NCBI GenBank assembly: GCA_016840035.1
Contig: JAEOTC010000153.1
Span: 1-42,680, forward strand
Direction: 5' to 3'
Length of the DNA stretch: 42,680 nucleotides
Origin: Candidatus Hodarchaeota archaeon
GTDB lineage: Archaea > Asgardarchaeota > Heimdallarchaeia > Hodarchaeales > Hodarchaeaceae
Shown here: piece after piece, positions 17,853 through 26,050 of the stretch
Position numbering within the stretch: the stretch's first letter is position 1
How the letters are laid out: each line of letters opens with the position of its first letter
Notes under the pieces: model-generated
What the model saw: only the letters and a program-made list of their open reading frames with translations
What the model was told of the DNA's origin: nothing
Database searches by the model: none
Program-made: the position numbers and the translations under genes

Positions 17853-18332
17853 ATGCCCATAAAACATGACTCTTCCCTGGTTAGATTTTTCATCAACTAC
17901 CTCGCTATGGAGATTCTTTTTTTCATTGGCTCGGGGATACTCGCAATCTACAAAATGACTTTTGATGTTGAGATGAACGAAATTCTAGCGGGAACTTTCC
18001 TTAATAGTTCAAGTGCAGGATTATTTACAACCGCTTTTAGCCCATCACAGGTAAATTGGATCTTATCTAATATTTTATTGTGGCCTATTAACGTATTTCT
18101 TGCCCTTTTTAGCTCATTATTACTACTCTCGGGATTTTTTGCCTTAGCAATTCTTATTCCTCTCCAGATTGATGTCTTCTCAGGTGCAAACGCTATCAAT
18201 TCTGAAGCCATTTCAGTAGGTATCATGTTCTTAATTTGCTGGGGTATAATACCTTGCCTTTACATAATGCGAAACACATTTTACGGTTGGGGTGGAAGAA
18301 TTAAGGGAGTATTTAGTAACTCTCCTAGTTAG
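17853..18332 (+). CDS. Hypothetical membrane protein, three predicted helices
   Basis: A 159-residue protein made largely of three or four hydrophobic stretches: about residues 15–36 (LAMEILFFIGSGILAIYKM), 70–108 (possibly two helices, WPINVFLALFSSLLLLSGFF and ALAILIPL) and 120–141 (AISVGIMFLICWGIIPCLY). The loops are short and carry no motif I know. It is preceded by a clear AGGAG ribosome site six bases before ATG 17853 and by a hairpin about 65 bases upstream. I cannot assign a family or role. It lies convergent to the MBL hydrolase gene at 18376. Confidence 0.65.
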   Translation: MPIKHDSSLVRFFINYLAMEILFFIGSGILAIYKMTFDVEMNEILAGTFLNSSSAGLFTTAFSPSQVNWILSNILLWPINVFLALFSSLLLLSGFFALAILIPLQIDVFSGANAINSEAISVGIMFLICWGIIPCLYIMRNTFYGWGGRIKGVFSNSPS

Positions 18333-18375
18333 GAGTAGTTCTCAAATAATACTCTTTATTGGGAAGAAAATTCGC

Positions 18376-19158
18376 TTAATCAGCAGAATAGGAAACCAAG
18401 GCCCCCCTTCCTTTTGAAGGAACCAGTACATAAAATGGTTTGTAATTCACAGACTCACTCTCCACTTTAGATTCGATTTCAAAATATGCGGTTTCAGGAT
18501 TATTATTATTTTCTGAAATATGAGTAATTATCGCAATCTTAGGTTTTGTTTCAATAATAAATTCTGCTGTATGCCAATTGGATAGATGGCCATTAGCACT
18601 TAAGATTCTCTCCTTTAATACATCCGAATAAGAACTGTGTAATAATTCGTCAAAAGAGTGATTAGCCTCGATGATTAAGATATCTAAATTTCTAAATCCA
18701 TCAAATAAATAAGGTGAAGTTTTTCCACAATCTAGAAGGATACCTATTTTTATATCTTTCTTTGAAAGCACATAAGAAATAGGATCAACCGCATCATGGG
18801 GGATCTCATAAGGAATGAAATCCACTGAACCAATGGTAAATTGTTCAGCGATTTCAATAAATTCAGTATCAATAGGCCCCGTTTTGGGACGAATTTTCTT
18901 ATAAGTCTCGTATGTTGTCCAACATTTAACCTGATGCTTTTTTGCTAATGTTTTCAACCCTCTAATATGATCAATATGTTCATGAGTCAACAAAATACCA
19001 GTAAGATGAGAAGGATTTGGCTCGTTTAATTCCTTGAGTAACTTCTCAATCTCCCGATTAGAAATTCCTGCATCAATTAGGAATCGATCATCATCAATTC
19101 GAATAAATATAGCATTACCTTTACTTGACCCTGCGAGAACACAAACCTTTACTTTCAT
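18376..19158 (-). CDS. MBL-fold metallohydrolase (WalJ/YycJ-like)
   Basis: A metallo-beta-lactamase fold hydrolase of 260 residues, cytoplasmic. The opening VCVLAGSSKGNAIFIRIDDD with LIDAGIS, and the metal motif LTHEHIDHIRGL near residues 56–67, match the YycJ/WalJ group. Later metal ligands are a His in IPHDAVDP, Asp in GILLDCGK and His in IITHISENN. Members of this group are often exonuclease or phosphodiesterase-like, but I cannot tell the substrate. A paralogue lies at 26051. The gene follows the amidohydrolase at 19182 by 23 bases on the same strand, so the two are probably cotranscribed. Confidence 0.85.
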   Translation of the reverse strand: MKVKVCVLAGSSKGNAIFIRIDDDRFLIDAGISNREIEKLLKELNEPNPSHLTGILLTHEHIDHIRGLKTLAKKHQVKCWTTYETYKKIRPKTGPIDTEFIEIAEQFTIGSVDFIPYEIPHDAVDPISYVLSKKDIKIGILLDCGKTSPYLFDGFRNLDILIIEANHSFDELLHSSYSDVLKERILSANGHLSNWHTAEFIIETKPKIAIITHISENNNNPETAYFEIESKVESESVNYKPFYVLVPSKGRGALVSYSAD

Positions 19159-19181
19159 ATTATTAGCTCCAAGTTTTGGGA

Positions 19182-20117
19182 TTAGCTAGAGAACAAGTTG
19201 TTTGCATTCTCGAACAATATTAACCGTTTTTCAATCTCTGATAGAAGAGGACTATTTTGAATTACTCTTTTTGAGTGTTCCATTGAGGTTCCGTGAACTA
19301 CAGGATGATCAGAACCGAATAAAATCCTCTCAAAACCAAGTTCACGTAGTTTTGTAACTGTTTCAGGATCTTCAAGGGCATACGTGACTGCACTTGTGTC
19401 TAAATATACATTCGAATTTTCTTTAGCTATCTCTAGTGCAGAGTTTATCCAAGATTCGTCATCAGCTACCCCATAACCGCCTAAATGGGCAAAAATGATC
19501 TTAACTTTATTTTTCTTTATTATTTGTTTCCAAAAACGAGGGTGGGAGTATTGAACATATCTAAGGGTAGGAATCTCAAAAGGTCCCGGATCCTTTCCTG
19601 TATGAATTAAAATAGGCCAGTTATTCTTCGATGCAAATTTAAAAATACGATTGAGATTTTTATTCTTCTGAGGATGGAAAAATTGAAGAGTTGGGATCAA
19701 TTTAATACCTTTCAATCCTAAAGATAATATCTCTTCTAGTTTAGTACTTACATATTTTTTACCTTTACTTGGATTGACTGATCCAAATCCGATAAATCGA
19801 CTAGGATCGGAATTACATATATCTGCTACTAGTTGATTCGTTGTTGTCCCTGTCATTAGTATTTTAGTCATTGACTCCAAAAGTTGTTCTGGATTAATAA
19901 AATAGGAATACGCCCATAAATCATCAACTATTTCTTCACGAAGTTTTAAATTTGTATTTAATATTTCAGGTTCTAAATCTAATGCAAGAATAACGCCTTT
20001 TGTAATTCCAGAACGATTCATTTCATCAATCAATGAGTCATATGATATAACTGATCTAATTGGGTGAATATGAACATCAAAAACTTGAGAAACTGATGTT
20101 GGGGTTGGTTTATTCAT
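19182..20117 (-). CDS. Amidohydrolase family metal-dependent hydrolase
   Basis: A TIM-barrel metal-dependent hydrolase of 311 residues, of the amidohydrolase-2 type. Visible metal and active-site motifs are FDVHIHPI near residue 14, GIKLIPTLQFF near 135, ILIHTGKDPG near 171, FAHLGGYG near 209 and LFGSDHPVVHG near 268–278. The D-x-H-x-H start, the later HTG, HLGG and GSDHP form the usual ligand series. Substrates in this family range from decarboxylated aromatic acids to lactones and amides, so the reaction is not assigned. It is the upstream gene of a pair with the MBL hydrolase. A perfect 7-base inverted repeat sits just before its ATG. Confidence 0.85.
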   Translation of the reverse strand: MNKPTPTSVSQVFDVHIHPIRSVISYDSLIDEMNRSGITKGVILALDLEPEILNTNLKLREEIVDDLWAYSYFINPEQLLESMTKILMTGTTTNQLVADICNSDPSRFIGFGSVNPSKGKKYVSTKLEEILSLGLKGIKLIPTLQFFHPQKNKNLNRIFKFASKNNWPILIHTGKDPGPFEIPTLRYVQYSHPRFWKQIIKKNKVKIIFAHLGGYGVADDESWINSALEIAKENSNVYLDTSAVTYALEDPETVTKLRELGFERILFGSDHPVVHGTSMEHSKRVIQNSPLLSEIEKRLILFENANNLFSS

Positions 20118-20122
20118 AGACG

Positions 20123-20140
20123 ATTCAGTTTCAACTGAAT
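20123..20140 (-). repeat. Perfect 7-base inverted repeat before the amidohydrolase start
   Basis: ATTCAGT, loop TTCA, ACTGAAT. It ends 6 bases from the amidohydrolase ATG at 20117, so it would form in the 5' leader and could block ribosome access, or bind a protein between the divergent genes. Confidence 0.4.
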
Positions 20141-20222
20141 GTGAACCATATTATTAGTTCTTTTATCTGGATGGTAAAAAATATAATTCTCATCTGAAAG
20201 TGATGGTTGGATCTGATTCCTA

Positions 20223-20843
20223 TTGGTACCAACTCAATCTGATCGGCCTTCGGTCAAAATGCGGCGAATTCTTTTTCGTAAGGACTCCACTGATCATGAA
20301 ATTATACAAAAGGAAAAAGGGCATAAATTTTATGTTTTAAAGATGTCTTGGGATCAGGCATGGTCGAAGGTGGACGAGGTACAAAAAATTATCAACCGTA
20401 GTGAGGATCTAAGGAATGTTAGTATCAGGAACTTAGATCCAGATAAAGATTCGGAGAAATTTATTCGAGTTTATAATCGAAGCTTTATCTCTGCTCCTGA
20501 TCCCTACCGTAGTTTATCCATTGAAGATTTCCGTCACTTTGATCCAGAATCTACTTTTGTTGCAGTCCTCTATGGTCAAATAGTGGGTTTTATTTACCTT
20601 ACAATAGAACCACTAATTAAAAACTCAATTGAAGTTGGAAAACAAGGAGTTATTGCAGGTCTTGGAGTTGAACCTCGTTATCGCAGACGTAAAATAGCCT
20701 TCTTACTTGTATCTAAAGCGGCAGAGTATTTTTCAGCGAACGAAGTTGATGAACTCATTTGTGAGGTATACCACAAAAATACGGTATCATACTCATTCAT
20801 CCAGAACTTCGGGATGACTCGTACCGGCACAATCTACCTCTAA
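20223..20843 (+). CDS. GNAT-family N-acetyltransferase
   Basis: A GNAT acetyltransferase domain fills residues about 70–206 (VSIRNLDPDKDSEKFIRVYN at the start). The acetyl-CoA loop is AGLGVEPRYRRRKIAFLLVS near 155–174; its usual Gly (RxxGxG/A) is Lys here, a change seen in some GNATs. The C-terminal CEVYHKNTVSYSFIQNFGM block is the usual motif B. The first 65 residues are an extra N-terminal part. The start is uncertain: TTG 20223 opens the longest frame, and an ATG at 20259 is possible. Substrate unknown; protein or small-molecule acetylation are both possible. The gene is divergent from the amidohydrolase. Confidence 0.8.
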   Translation: MVPTQSDRPSVKMRRILFRKDSTDHEIIQKEKGHKFYVLKMSWDQAWSKVDEVQKIINRSEDLRNVSIRNLDPDKDSEKFIRVYNRSFISAPDPYRSLSIEDFRHFDPESTFVAVLYGQIVGFIYLTIEPLIKNSIEVGKQGVIAGLGVEPRYRRRKIAFLLVSKAAEYFSANEVDELICEVYHKNTVSYSFIQNFGMTRTGTIYL

Positions 20844-20873
20844 TATAATATTTTTCTTACTATGTTAATATGC

Positions 20874-20887
20874 GAATATATAAAAGG
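20874..20887 (+). promoter_or_regulatory. TATA-like element upstream of the receiver gene
   Basis: GAATATATAAAAGG, a good archaeal box A match, lies about 90 bases before ATG 20977. The leader would be about 65 bases if this box is used. Confidence 0.45.
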
Positions 20888-20976
20888 AATTAATGCTTAA
20901 TTGACCTGATTATATTCCTAGATTTCTAGAAAAAAATCATTCTAACAAATAGTTTGACCGTAGTTAAGTGAGAATT

Positions 20977-21411
20977 ATGAATACAGGGAATCAAGAAAAG
21001 CGGACTGACAAAGAATTTGACGAAATTCCACATGTTCTTATTATTGATGACGAAGTAGATGCGGTAGAATTATTATCCCTAATATTATCAAAAAATGGAT
21101 TCACAACTGAAAGAACCTACAAAGCAGATGAGGCTAGGATACTACTCGAGAAAACAAAAAGATTACCTGATGTAATCGTTCTTGATGTAAAGTTACCTGG
21201 AACGGATGGAATAACTTTTTGCAAAGAATTACAATCAACTCCGCGGTACAGTGAAATTCCTGTAATATTAGTATCAGCAATGTGTTTTGAAAATGATATT
21301 GATCAAGGATTCGCTGCTGGGGCTAAAGATTATATCTTAAAACCATGGAGTAATCTAGACCTTGTGGAACGAATAAAACGTCAGGTTGCGGTAAAATATT
21401 CTGCAAACTGA
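20977..21411 (+). CDS. Stand-alone response regulator receiver protein
   Basis: A CheY-like receiver domain with no output domain. The acidic pair is in IIDDEVDA, the phosphoacceptor Asp in VIVLDVKLPGTDG, the conserved Ser/Thr in ILVSAM and the Lys in YILKPWSN. A short charged tail of about 20 residues precedes the domain. Such lone receivers pass phosphate within two-component networks or bind a target directly. No kinase is adjacent; the PAS kinase at 7513 is the only one in this window and is 11 kb away. I start it at ATG 20977, with AAGTGAG just upstream, rather than GTG 20968. A good TATA-like element lies about 90 bases upstream. Confidence 0.9.
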   Translation: MNTGNQEKRTDKEFDEIPHVLIIDDEVDAVELLSLILSKNGFTTERTYKADEARILLEKTKRLPDVIVLDVKLPGTDGITFCKELQSTPRYSEIPVILVSAMCFENDIDQGFAAGAKDYILKPWSNLDLVERIKRQVAVKYSAN

Positions 21412-21423
21412 ATTGTAATTTAC

Positions 21424-22296
21424 TTATTCGATCTTAATTTCCACAATAATTTTAGTCAGAATATTGATTTTTTTTCTAAGTTTAGGAGAAATATTAACCT
21501 CATCAGTGTGACAGAGTGCTATATACTCCTCCAATAAAGTTAGAAACAAACGGGAAAAAGCCAAAGTTTCTTCATTCTTTTTAGAAAAAGCTATTAGACT
21601 TTCTGGTATGAAATTTGCATTCATTTCGTTGATAAAGATCATCGATTGATTTAAATTAGAATGAAGGGCATTAAATTCACTTGAACATAATACACCCATA
21701 TAGTCAGTATCGACGTAATATAAAGAGCCTCCTGCTTCTGCTCGTAAAAAGTGATTGTGATTATAATCTAATAGTATTAGCGCTTTAGAAGCGTGGAAGA
21801 GAAGATCAATCAGATGAAAAATGTCTTGTTTCTGCAAAAAATCACAAATTGGATAGAACAAAAAGGGTTGTAAAACTATTAATAATCTGGTAGATTCTAG
21901 AAAATACGTTTCAGGGTAATGTGCAGAGCCTAAGGCATCTATCAACTGTTCAATGCGAGTTTTATGGTGTTCTGCTAAGTTAAATGCCATATGGACATTC
22001 GATAAGGGTTTTTGATAGATTCTTATTGTGAAATAATCAGAATGCGAGTAGCTATTCGATATAAAATGCGGAGCGACTGTAATAACCGAATGAACAAGTC
22101 CAAACCCTGGACGAGTTACTTCATAGAATGTGTACTTTGATTTTTCTCTTTCTCTCTCCTCATGTAAATGAGAAAAATACGTCTCCAAAAGGGAAAAAAC
22201 TTCTTCTGGTGAAGCCTTGTTATTCCATGGCCAAGGAATTTCCCTTATTTTTACTGGAAAAGTAAACAAGGATGGTTTCATCGCTATGTGAATCAT
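21424..22296 (-). CDS. Hypothetical protein, possible degenerate kinase-like fold
   Basis: Not assigned to a family. This is a soluble protein of 290 residues. One stretch near residues 170–203 has a kinase-like spacing: ALILLDYNHNHFLRAEAGG then LYYVDTDYMGV. In aminoglycoside-phosphotransferase-like kinases a D-x-x-x-x-N loop is followed about 15–20 residues later by a D-x-D or DFG metal motif, and here D-Y-N-H-N and D-T-D-Y occupy similar places. No convincing glycine-rich loop or catalytic Lys is seen, so this is a weak suggestion. The C-terminus is helical and basic. It is convergent to the receiver gene (12 bases apart) and divergent from the methyltransferase at 22404. Confidence 0.55.
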   Translation of the reverse strand: MIHIAMKPSLFTFPVKIREIPWPWNNKASPEEVFSLLETYFSHLHEEREREKSKYTFYEVTRPGFGLVHSVITVAPHFISNSYSHSDYFTIRIYQKPLSNVHMAFNLAEHHKTRIEQLIDALGSAHYPETYFLESTRLLIVLQPFLFYPICDFLQKQDIFHLIDLLFHASKALILLDYNHNHFLRAEAGGSLYYVDTDYMGVLCSSEFNALHSNLNQSMIFINEMNANFIPESLIAFSKKNEETLAFSRLFLTLLEEYIALCHTDEVNISPKLRKKINILTKIIVEIKIE

Positions 22297-22403
22297 TTAA
22301 TTCCTTCATCTTAAGATTTTGTATTCAGAAGATACATGACAAAATTTTCCAGTACTTCTGGAGGAAAAACTATTCATAATTAAAAACAAACTCAATTATA
22401 ACT

Positions 22404-24392
22404 ATGGTAATAACCCGAAATGAGCTAGAGATTCCAAAAGATTTGAAGAAGAAGTTTGTTGAGATACGTAATCATTTAGCGGGAAATTTCAAGGGTATAA
22501 CTCAAGATAATGTCTTAGTGAAACAAGTTTTATTTCTATTATTTTGTAAAATTAATGATGAAATGGTTACTTCCCCTAGTAAACCAGTACAGTTCCAGAT
22601 TAATTTCCCTGATAACCAACCATTAATTGTACGAATAAATCGGTTATTTAATCAGCTCAAAGCAAAATTCGATACTATTTTCAATCCAAAAAACGACCAG
22701 TTAATTGTTGATGAAAGAAGTCTTCGAGTCATTGTATCTTTACTCGAGACCTATGCCATTAGTGAAGCTCCTAGAGATGCGATTGGAGATGCCATTGAGC
22801 AAATCCTGTTACCCTCACTTCGAGGTTCTCAAGGCCAATTCTTCACACCAAAAAACGTATCGGTTACGATGGCTCATATTTTGGATCCTAAAGAAGATGA
22901 AATGGTTATTGATCCTGCTTGTGGAGCAGGAGGATTCTTAATAAGCATCTTAGCTCTTCAGAATGGACCAAATTACAGTAAACTCTATGGAATAGATAAA
23001 GATGATTTTCTAGTAAAAATTTCGAAATTACAATTAGCTATTCTTAACTATCCAAACCCTAAAATCTTCTGTGAGAATTCTCTGGAACTTCCGGAACGGT
23101 GGGCTGAAAATAGTCGATCCTACTTGAAACCAGGACTGTTTGATCTTGTATTAACAAATCCTCCATTTGGGGCAAAAATCTCAATCTCTGAGCCATCAAT
23201 CCTAAACCAATATGATATGGGATATAAATGGCATAAACAGGACGATTGTTGGATTAAGGGAGATACTTTACGGGAGCGCCAACCACCACAGATTCTCTTT
23301 ATTGAGAGAAGTTTACAGTTTTTAAAACCAGGTGGTAAGATGGCAATTGTCCTACCTGAAGGTATTTTTGGTAATACAAGTGATCGGTACATAATTGAAT
23401 ATTTAATTGACAATTATAAGGTTCTGGCTGTCATCAGCTGTAGTTCTGTCGCTTTTGCACCTCATACCCACATTAAAACATCCCTTCTCTTTATAGAAAA
23501 GACGAAACAACAAGAAAATTATCCAATTTTCTTTGCAATTGCCCAGAATGTTGGCCACGATAAGGATGGCAAGGAAATCTATCAATTTGATGAATTAGGA
23601 AATTTGATTCTTGATCAGACTGGGAGAAGAACCCTCGTAGATGATCTTCCTATAATTGTTCAAAACTACCAATCCTTTTGTACCGGTCAGAGTCTTAATT
23701 ATTCCTCCCTAGGATTTATTCTTCACCGAGATAATCTAGTTGATAATATACTGATACCTGCTTATTATAATCCTAGTGTTAAGAGTAAATTAGAGGAATA
23801 TATGAAGAATGGAGGGTACCAGATTATCTCTATTGATGATCTTCTCGAGAGAAAAGTCCTTTCGATTACTCGGGGCCATGAAGTCGGAACGAAGGCATAC
23901 GGGACAGGAATAATTCCATTTGTAAGGACTAGCGATATTATAAATTTGGAAATTGATGTTAATCCTCTTAAACAAGTTAGTGAGGAAATATATCAACAAT
24001 ATAAGGAGAAACAAGATATTAGAGAGGGAGATATTCTAATAGTCAATGATGGAACTTTTCTCATTGGCCGAACAGCAATGATCACAAGACATGATGAAAA
24101 GTTAATAATCCAGAGTCACTTTCGTCGCCTTCGAATTCTTGTTGAGAATTCAATCCTTGATGAATATTTACTACTCTGGAGTTTGAATACCGATATCGTT
24201 CAAGAGCAAATTCGAGCAAAAACCTTTATTCAGGCAACAATCTCTACTCTCGGAGATAGATTAAAGGAAGTGGTTCTAGTCCTACCTTCCAATCCCACAG
24301 AAAAAAAGAGGATTGCCTCAGAACTTAAGACAATAATAAAACAAAAGCAATCACTGAAAAATCGTCTTAAACAACTTGTAAGTAGTATATAA
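22404..24392 (+). CDS. Type I-like HsdM–HsdS fusion: N6-adenine DNA methyltransferase with one specificity domain
   Basis: A single chain of 662 residues joining a type I methyltransferase (M) to one half-specificity (S) domain. Residues about 8–140 are the helical HsdM N-terminal domain. GQFFTPKNVS lies near 143, SAM motif I DPACGAGGFL near 170 and catalytic NPPF near 251–254. From about residue 470 a target recognition domain begins (ISIDDLLERKVLSITRGHE, then IPFVRTSDI, then EGDILIVNDGTFLIGRTAM) and ends in a coiled-coil helix (EKKRIASELKTIIKQKQSL), the layout of a half HsdS. Half-S proteins usually dimerise to read a split site. No HsdR translocase is nearby, so it may be an orphan or epigenetic methylase. 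The downstream gene is convergent. Confidence 0.9.
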   Translation: MVITRNELEIPKDLKKKFVEIRNHLAGNFKGITQDNVLVKQVLFLLFCKINDEMVTSPSKPVQFQINFPDNQPLIVRINRLFNQLKAKFDTIFNPKNDQLIVDERSLRVIVSLLETYAISEAPRDAIGDAIEQILLPSLRGSQGQFFTPKNVSVTMAHILDPKEDEMVIDPACGAGGFLISILALQNGPNYSKLYGIDKDDFLVKISKLQLAILNYPNPKIFCENSLELPERWAENSRSYLKPGLFDLVLTNPPFGAKISISEPSILNQYDMGYKWHKQDDCWIKGDTLRERQPPQILFIERSLQFLKPGGKMAIVLPEGIFGNTSDRYIIEYLIDNYKVLAVISCSSVAFAPHTHIKTSLLFIEKTKQQENYPIFFAIAQNVGHDKDGKEIYQFDELGNLILDQTGRRTLVDDLPIIVQNYQSFCTGQSLNYSSLGFILHRDNLVDNILIPAYYNPSVKSKLEEYMKNGGYQIISIDDLLERKVLSITRGHEVGTKAYGTGIIPFVRTSDIINLEIDVNPLKQVSEEIYQQYKEKQDIREGDILIVNDGTFLIGRTAMITRHDEKLIIQSHFRRLRILVENSILDEYLLLWSLNTDIVQEQIRAKTFIQATISTLGDRLKEVVLVLPSNPTEKKRIASELKTIIKQKQSLKNRLKQLVSSI

Positions 24393-24402
24393 AAGATTAA
24401 AT

Positions 24403-25242
24403 TTATTCATTGCTTAATATTTTGTCTAATTGCCATCTCTTATTTTCGAGAACGGTAAATTCTTTTACTGAAATGTGTGAAAAAAGGTGGTTCGAATAAT
24501 TCAGATTTACATCTCGTACTGCTTTAAGGCATAAAGCTTTAGCCCACGTCTCAATACGCTTTATACGAGTAATACGTTCTAACGAGGCAAATTCCTGCCC
24601 ATAAAGTAATGTCTGATGTTTAATTTCAAAAATCTCTCTATCAGAATAGTTTGCAAAATTCATTTCAGAATTTAAAATTCGAATCAAAGTCGAAATTAAG
24701 GTTCTCGATGGAGTTTCTGACCGAACACTCCTCCATTTGTCTCTTAAATCGGGGTATAGTTTTAATAAATTCATACGCCATGTTCTCAACTTATGTTTAT
24801 TCAAATTGACCCCTAGTGCTTTATTAATTTCTTCTAAGGTGGAATCTAATAGTGTTAATCCTCGAAAAATTAATAATAAATCAATATATGCAAGATAGGC
24901 GTATAGGCGATCCTCCTCTAGTCTTACACATAATTCCTTAGCACTAGTTTTCTTGAATGTGTTCGTAATAACATCTAACCACTTAAGAGGAAAAAATTCT
25001 GCTAATCTACCCGCAATATTATGATTCATTTGAAATCGGTTGTCACAACCAGTTTCATCGTGTGTAATACAATTATGGATGTTTTTTAGTCGATAGAAAT
25101 GGCTGGGAACTTTATTATTAAACTGAATTAATGTTCCTAAGAACCAGTGTTCCTCTCTTTCTTGTGCGTTTTCACTTGACTTCCTGAATGACTCAAAAGA
25201 TGAATTTCCTTCAGGATTTTTATTTGGATACCCCAATACCAA
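24403..25242 (-). CDS. Hypothetical helical protein, weak TFB cyclin-box likeness
   Basis: I do not recognise this protein with confidence. It has 279 residues and is almost wholly helical. One stretch near residues 110–165 (RLYAYLAYIDLLLIFRGLT, then LEEINKALGVNLNKHKLRTW) has the rhythm of a TFIIB/TFB cyclin repeat ending in a helix-turn-helix (a helix, an I-x-x-A-L-G-V turn, then a recognition-like helix). There is no N-terminal zinc ribbon; two Cys and two His occur near residues 57–66 (HNCITHDETGC). It ends 11 bases after the HsdM–HsdS stop, on the opposite strand, and may be a regulator or partner of that system, which is only an inference from position. Confidence 0.5.
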   Translation of the reverse strand: MVLGYPNKNPEGNSSFESFRKSSENAQEREEHWFLGTLIQFNNKVPSHFYRLKNIHNCITHDETGCDNRFQMNHNIAGRLAEFFPLKWLDVITNTFKKTSAKELCVRLEEDRLYAYLAYIDLLLIFRGLTLLDSTLEEINKALGVNLNKHKLRTWRMNLLKLYPDLRDKWRSVRSETPSRTLISTLIRILNSEMNFANYSDREIFEIKHQTLLYGQEFASLERITRIKRIETWAKALCLKAVRDVNLNYSNHLFSHISVKEFTVLENKRWQLDKILSNE

Positions 25243-25593
25243 CTCTCCAAGTTTTTTGATGGTTTATTCTTCGATATTATAAGCACCCCAAAACAATCTT
25301 ATAAGCCTTTCTTCTATATAAAAAGGGTTTATATATAGAGCCTTTGTTTATGGAAATTTATCAGTAATTAGTATAAAAACTGTATATTCAAGTTAATTTT
25401 CCAAAATTTAACCATACTATTTCAAAAATCCAAGAAAAAGAAGAACTGTGAATCCAAATTTAAATTTGTTCCTGTTTACCTCAAACAAAGTCAAAATTAA
25501 GATTTAGAAGGGAATTTTCTTTTCACTTAGCATACAAAAATACACTAATTCGAGATATGGAGTCGGAGGAATTGTGATAAGGAACGGTTAGAA
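25243..25593. other. 351-base gene-free divergent intergenic region
   Basis: No coding frame of note is seen. The stretch is very AT-rich and separates the divergent genes at 24403–25242 and 25594–26028. It contains the symmetric TATA pair at 25315–25335. A GGAGGA at 25565–25570 stands 23 bases before the thioesterase TTG start, and a closer AAGGA at 25579–25583 is a better fit for that start. I saw no tRNA-like structure. Confidence 0.6.
25315..25335. promoter_or_regulatory. Symmetric TATA palindrome between divergent genes
   Basis: TATATAAA, spacer AAGGG, TTTATATA: a perfect 8-base palindrome that offers a TATA box on both strands. It lies about 75–95 bases from the minus-strand gene start (25242) and about 260–280 from the thioesterase start (25594). 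Confidence 0.45.
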
Positions 25594-26028
25594 TTGCTAA
25601 CAATCGACGATTATTCAGTAAAAGTAAGTATACCCATTGAATGGGGAGCTATGGACTCATTTGGGCATGTGAATAACACTAAATTCTTCAGATATTTTGA
25701 AACTGCACGGATCGAATATTTTACCAGAATTGGTTTTATTGAAGAAATGGAACGTTCTAAAGTTGGCCCTATTCTTGCTAGCACTTCAGCTAAATTCATT
25801 AAACCGTTATTTTATCCAGATAATATACAGGTTGGAACGCGTGTAAATAATCTCAATTCAAATAAATTCACTATGGATTATTTGATATATAGTGACAAAT
25901 CTGGTACTGTGGCCATTGGAGAAGCACTCATTGTAGTATTTAACTATGAGAGTTCTACAAAATCTCCAATACCCCCAAAAATCAGGAAAAACATTATCTC
26001 TCTCGAGCCAGATTTAAACCAGAAGTGA
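25594..26028 (+). CDS. Acyl-CoA thioesterase, hotdog fold (4HBT/YbgC-like)
   Basis: A hotdog-fold thioesterase of 144 residues, the normal length. The active-site block EWGAMDSFGHVNNTKFFRYF near residues 15–34 holds the catalytic Asp (MDSFGHVNN) of the 4-hydroxybenzoyl-CoA thioesterase family, followed by FETARIEYF. These enzymes cleave acyl-CoA thioesters in the cytoplasm; the acyl group cannot be read. The start is uncertain: TTG 25594 follows AAGGA by 10 bases, and no ATG is available near the N-terminus. It may act with the acyl-CoA ligase at 29940, but they are not neighbours. It is convergent to the MBL gene at 26051. Confidence 0.88.
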   Translation: MLTIDDYSVKVSIPIEWGAMDSFGHVNNTKFFRYFETARIEYFTRIGFIEEMERSKVGPILASTSAKFIKPLFYPDNIQVGTRVNNLNSNKFTMDYLIYSDKSGTVAIGEALIVVFNYESSTKSPIPPKIRKNIISLEPDLNQK

Positions 26029-26050
26029 AGACTTCCCTACCAGAAAAGGA

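Noticed and set aside
22297..22403. Imperfect repeat ATTTTGT … ACAAAAT in the divergent region
   Set aside because: The arms are 7 bases of almost only A and T with a 16-base spacer, likely by chance in AT-rich sequence.
9436..24392. Idea that the two methyltransferases and the nuclease-fold protein form one defence island
   Set aside because: They are spread over 15 kb with housekeeping genes such as gatDE between them, and no active nuclease, helicase or transposase is beside them.
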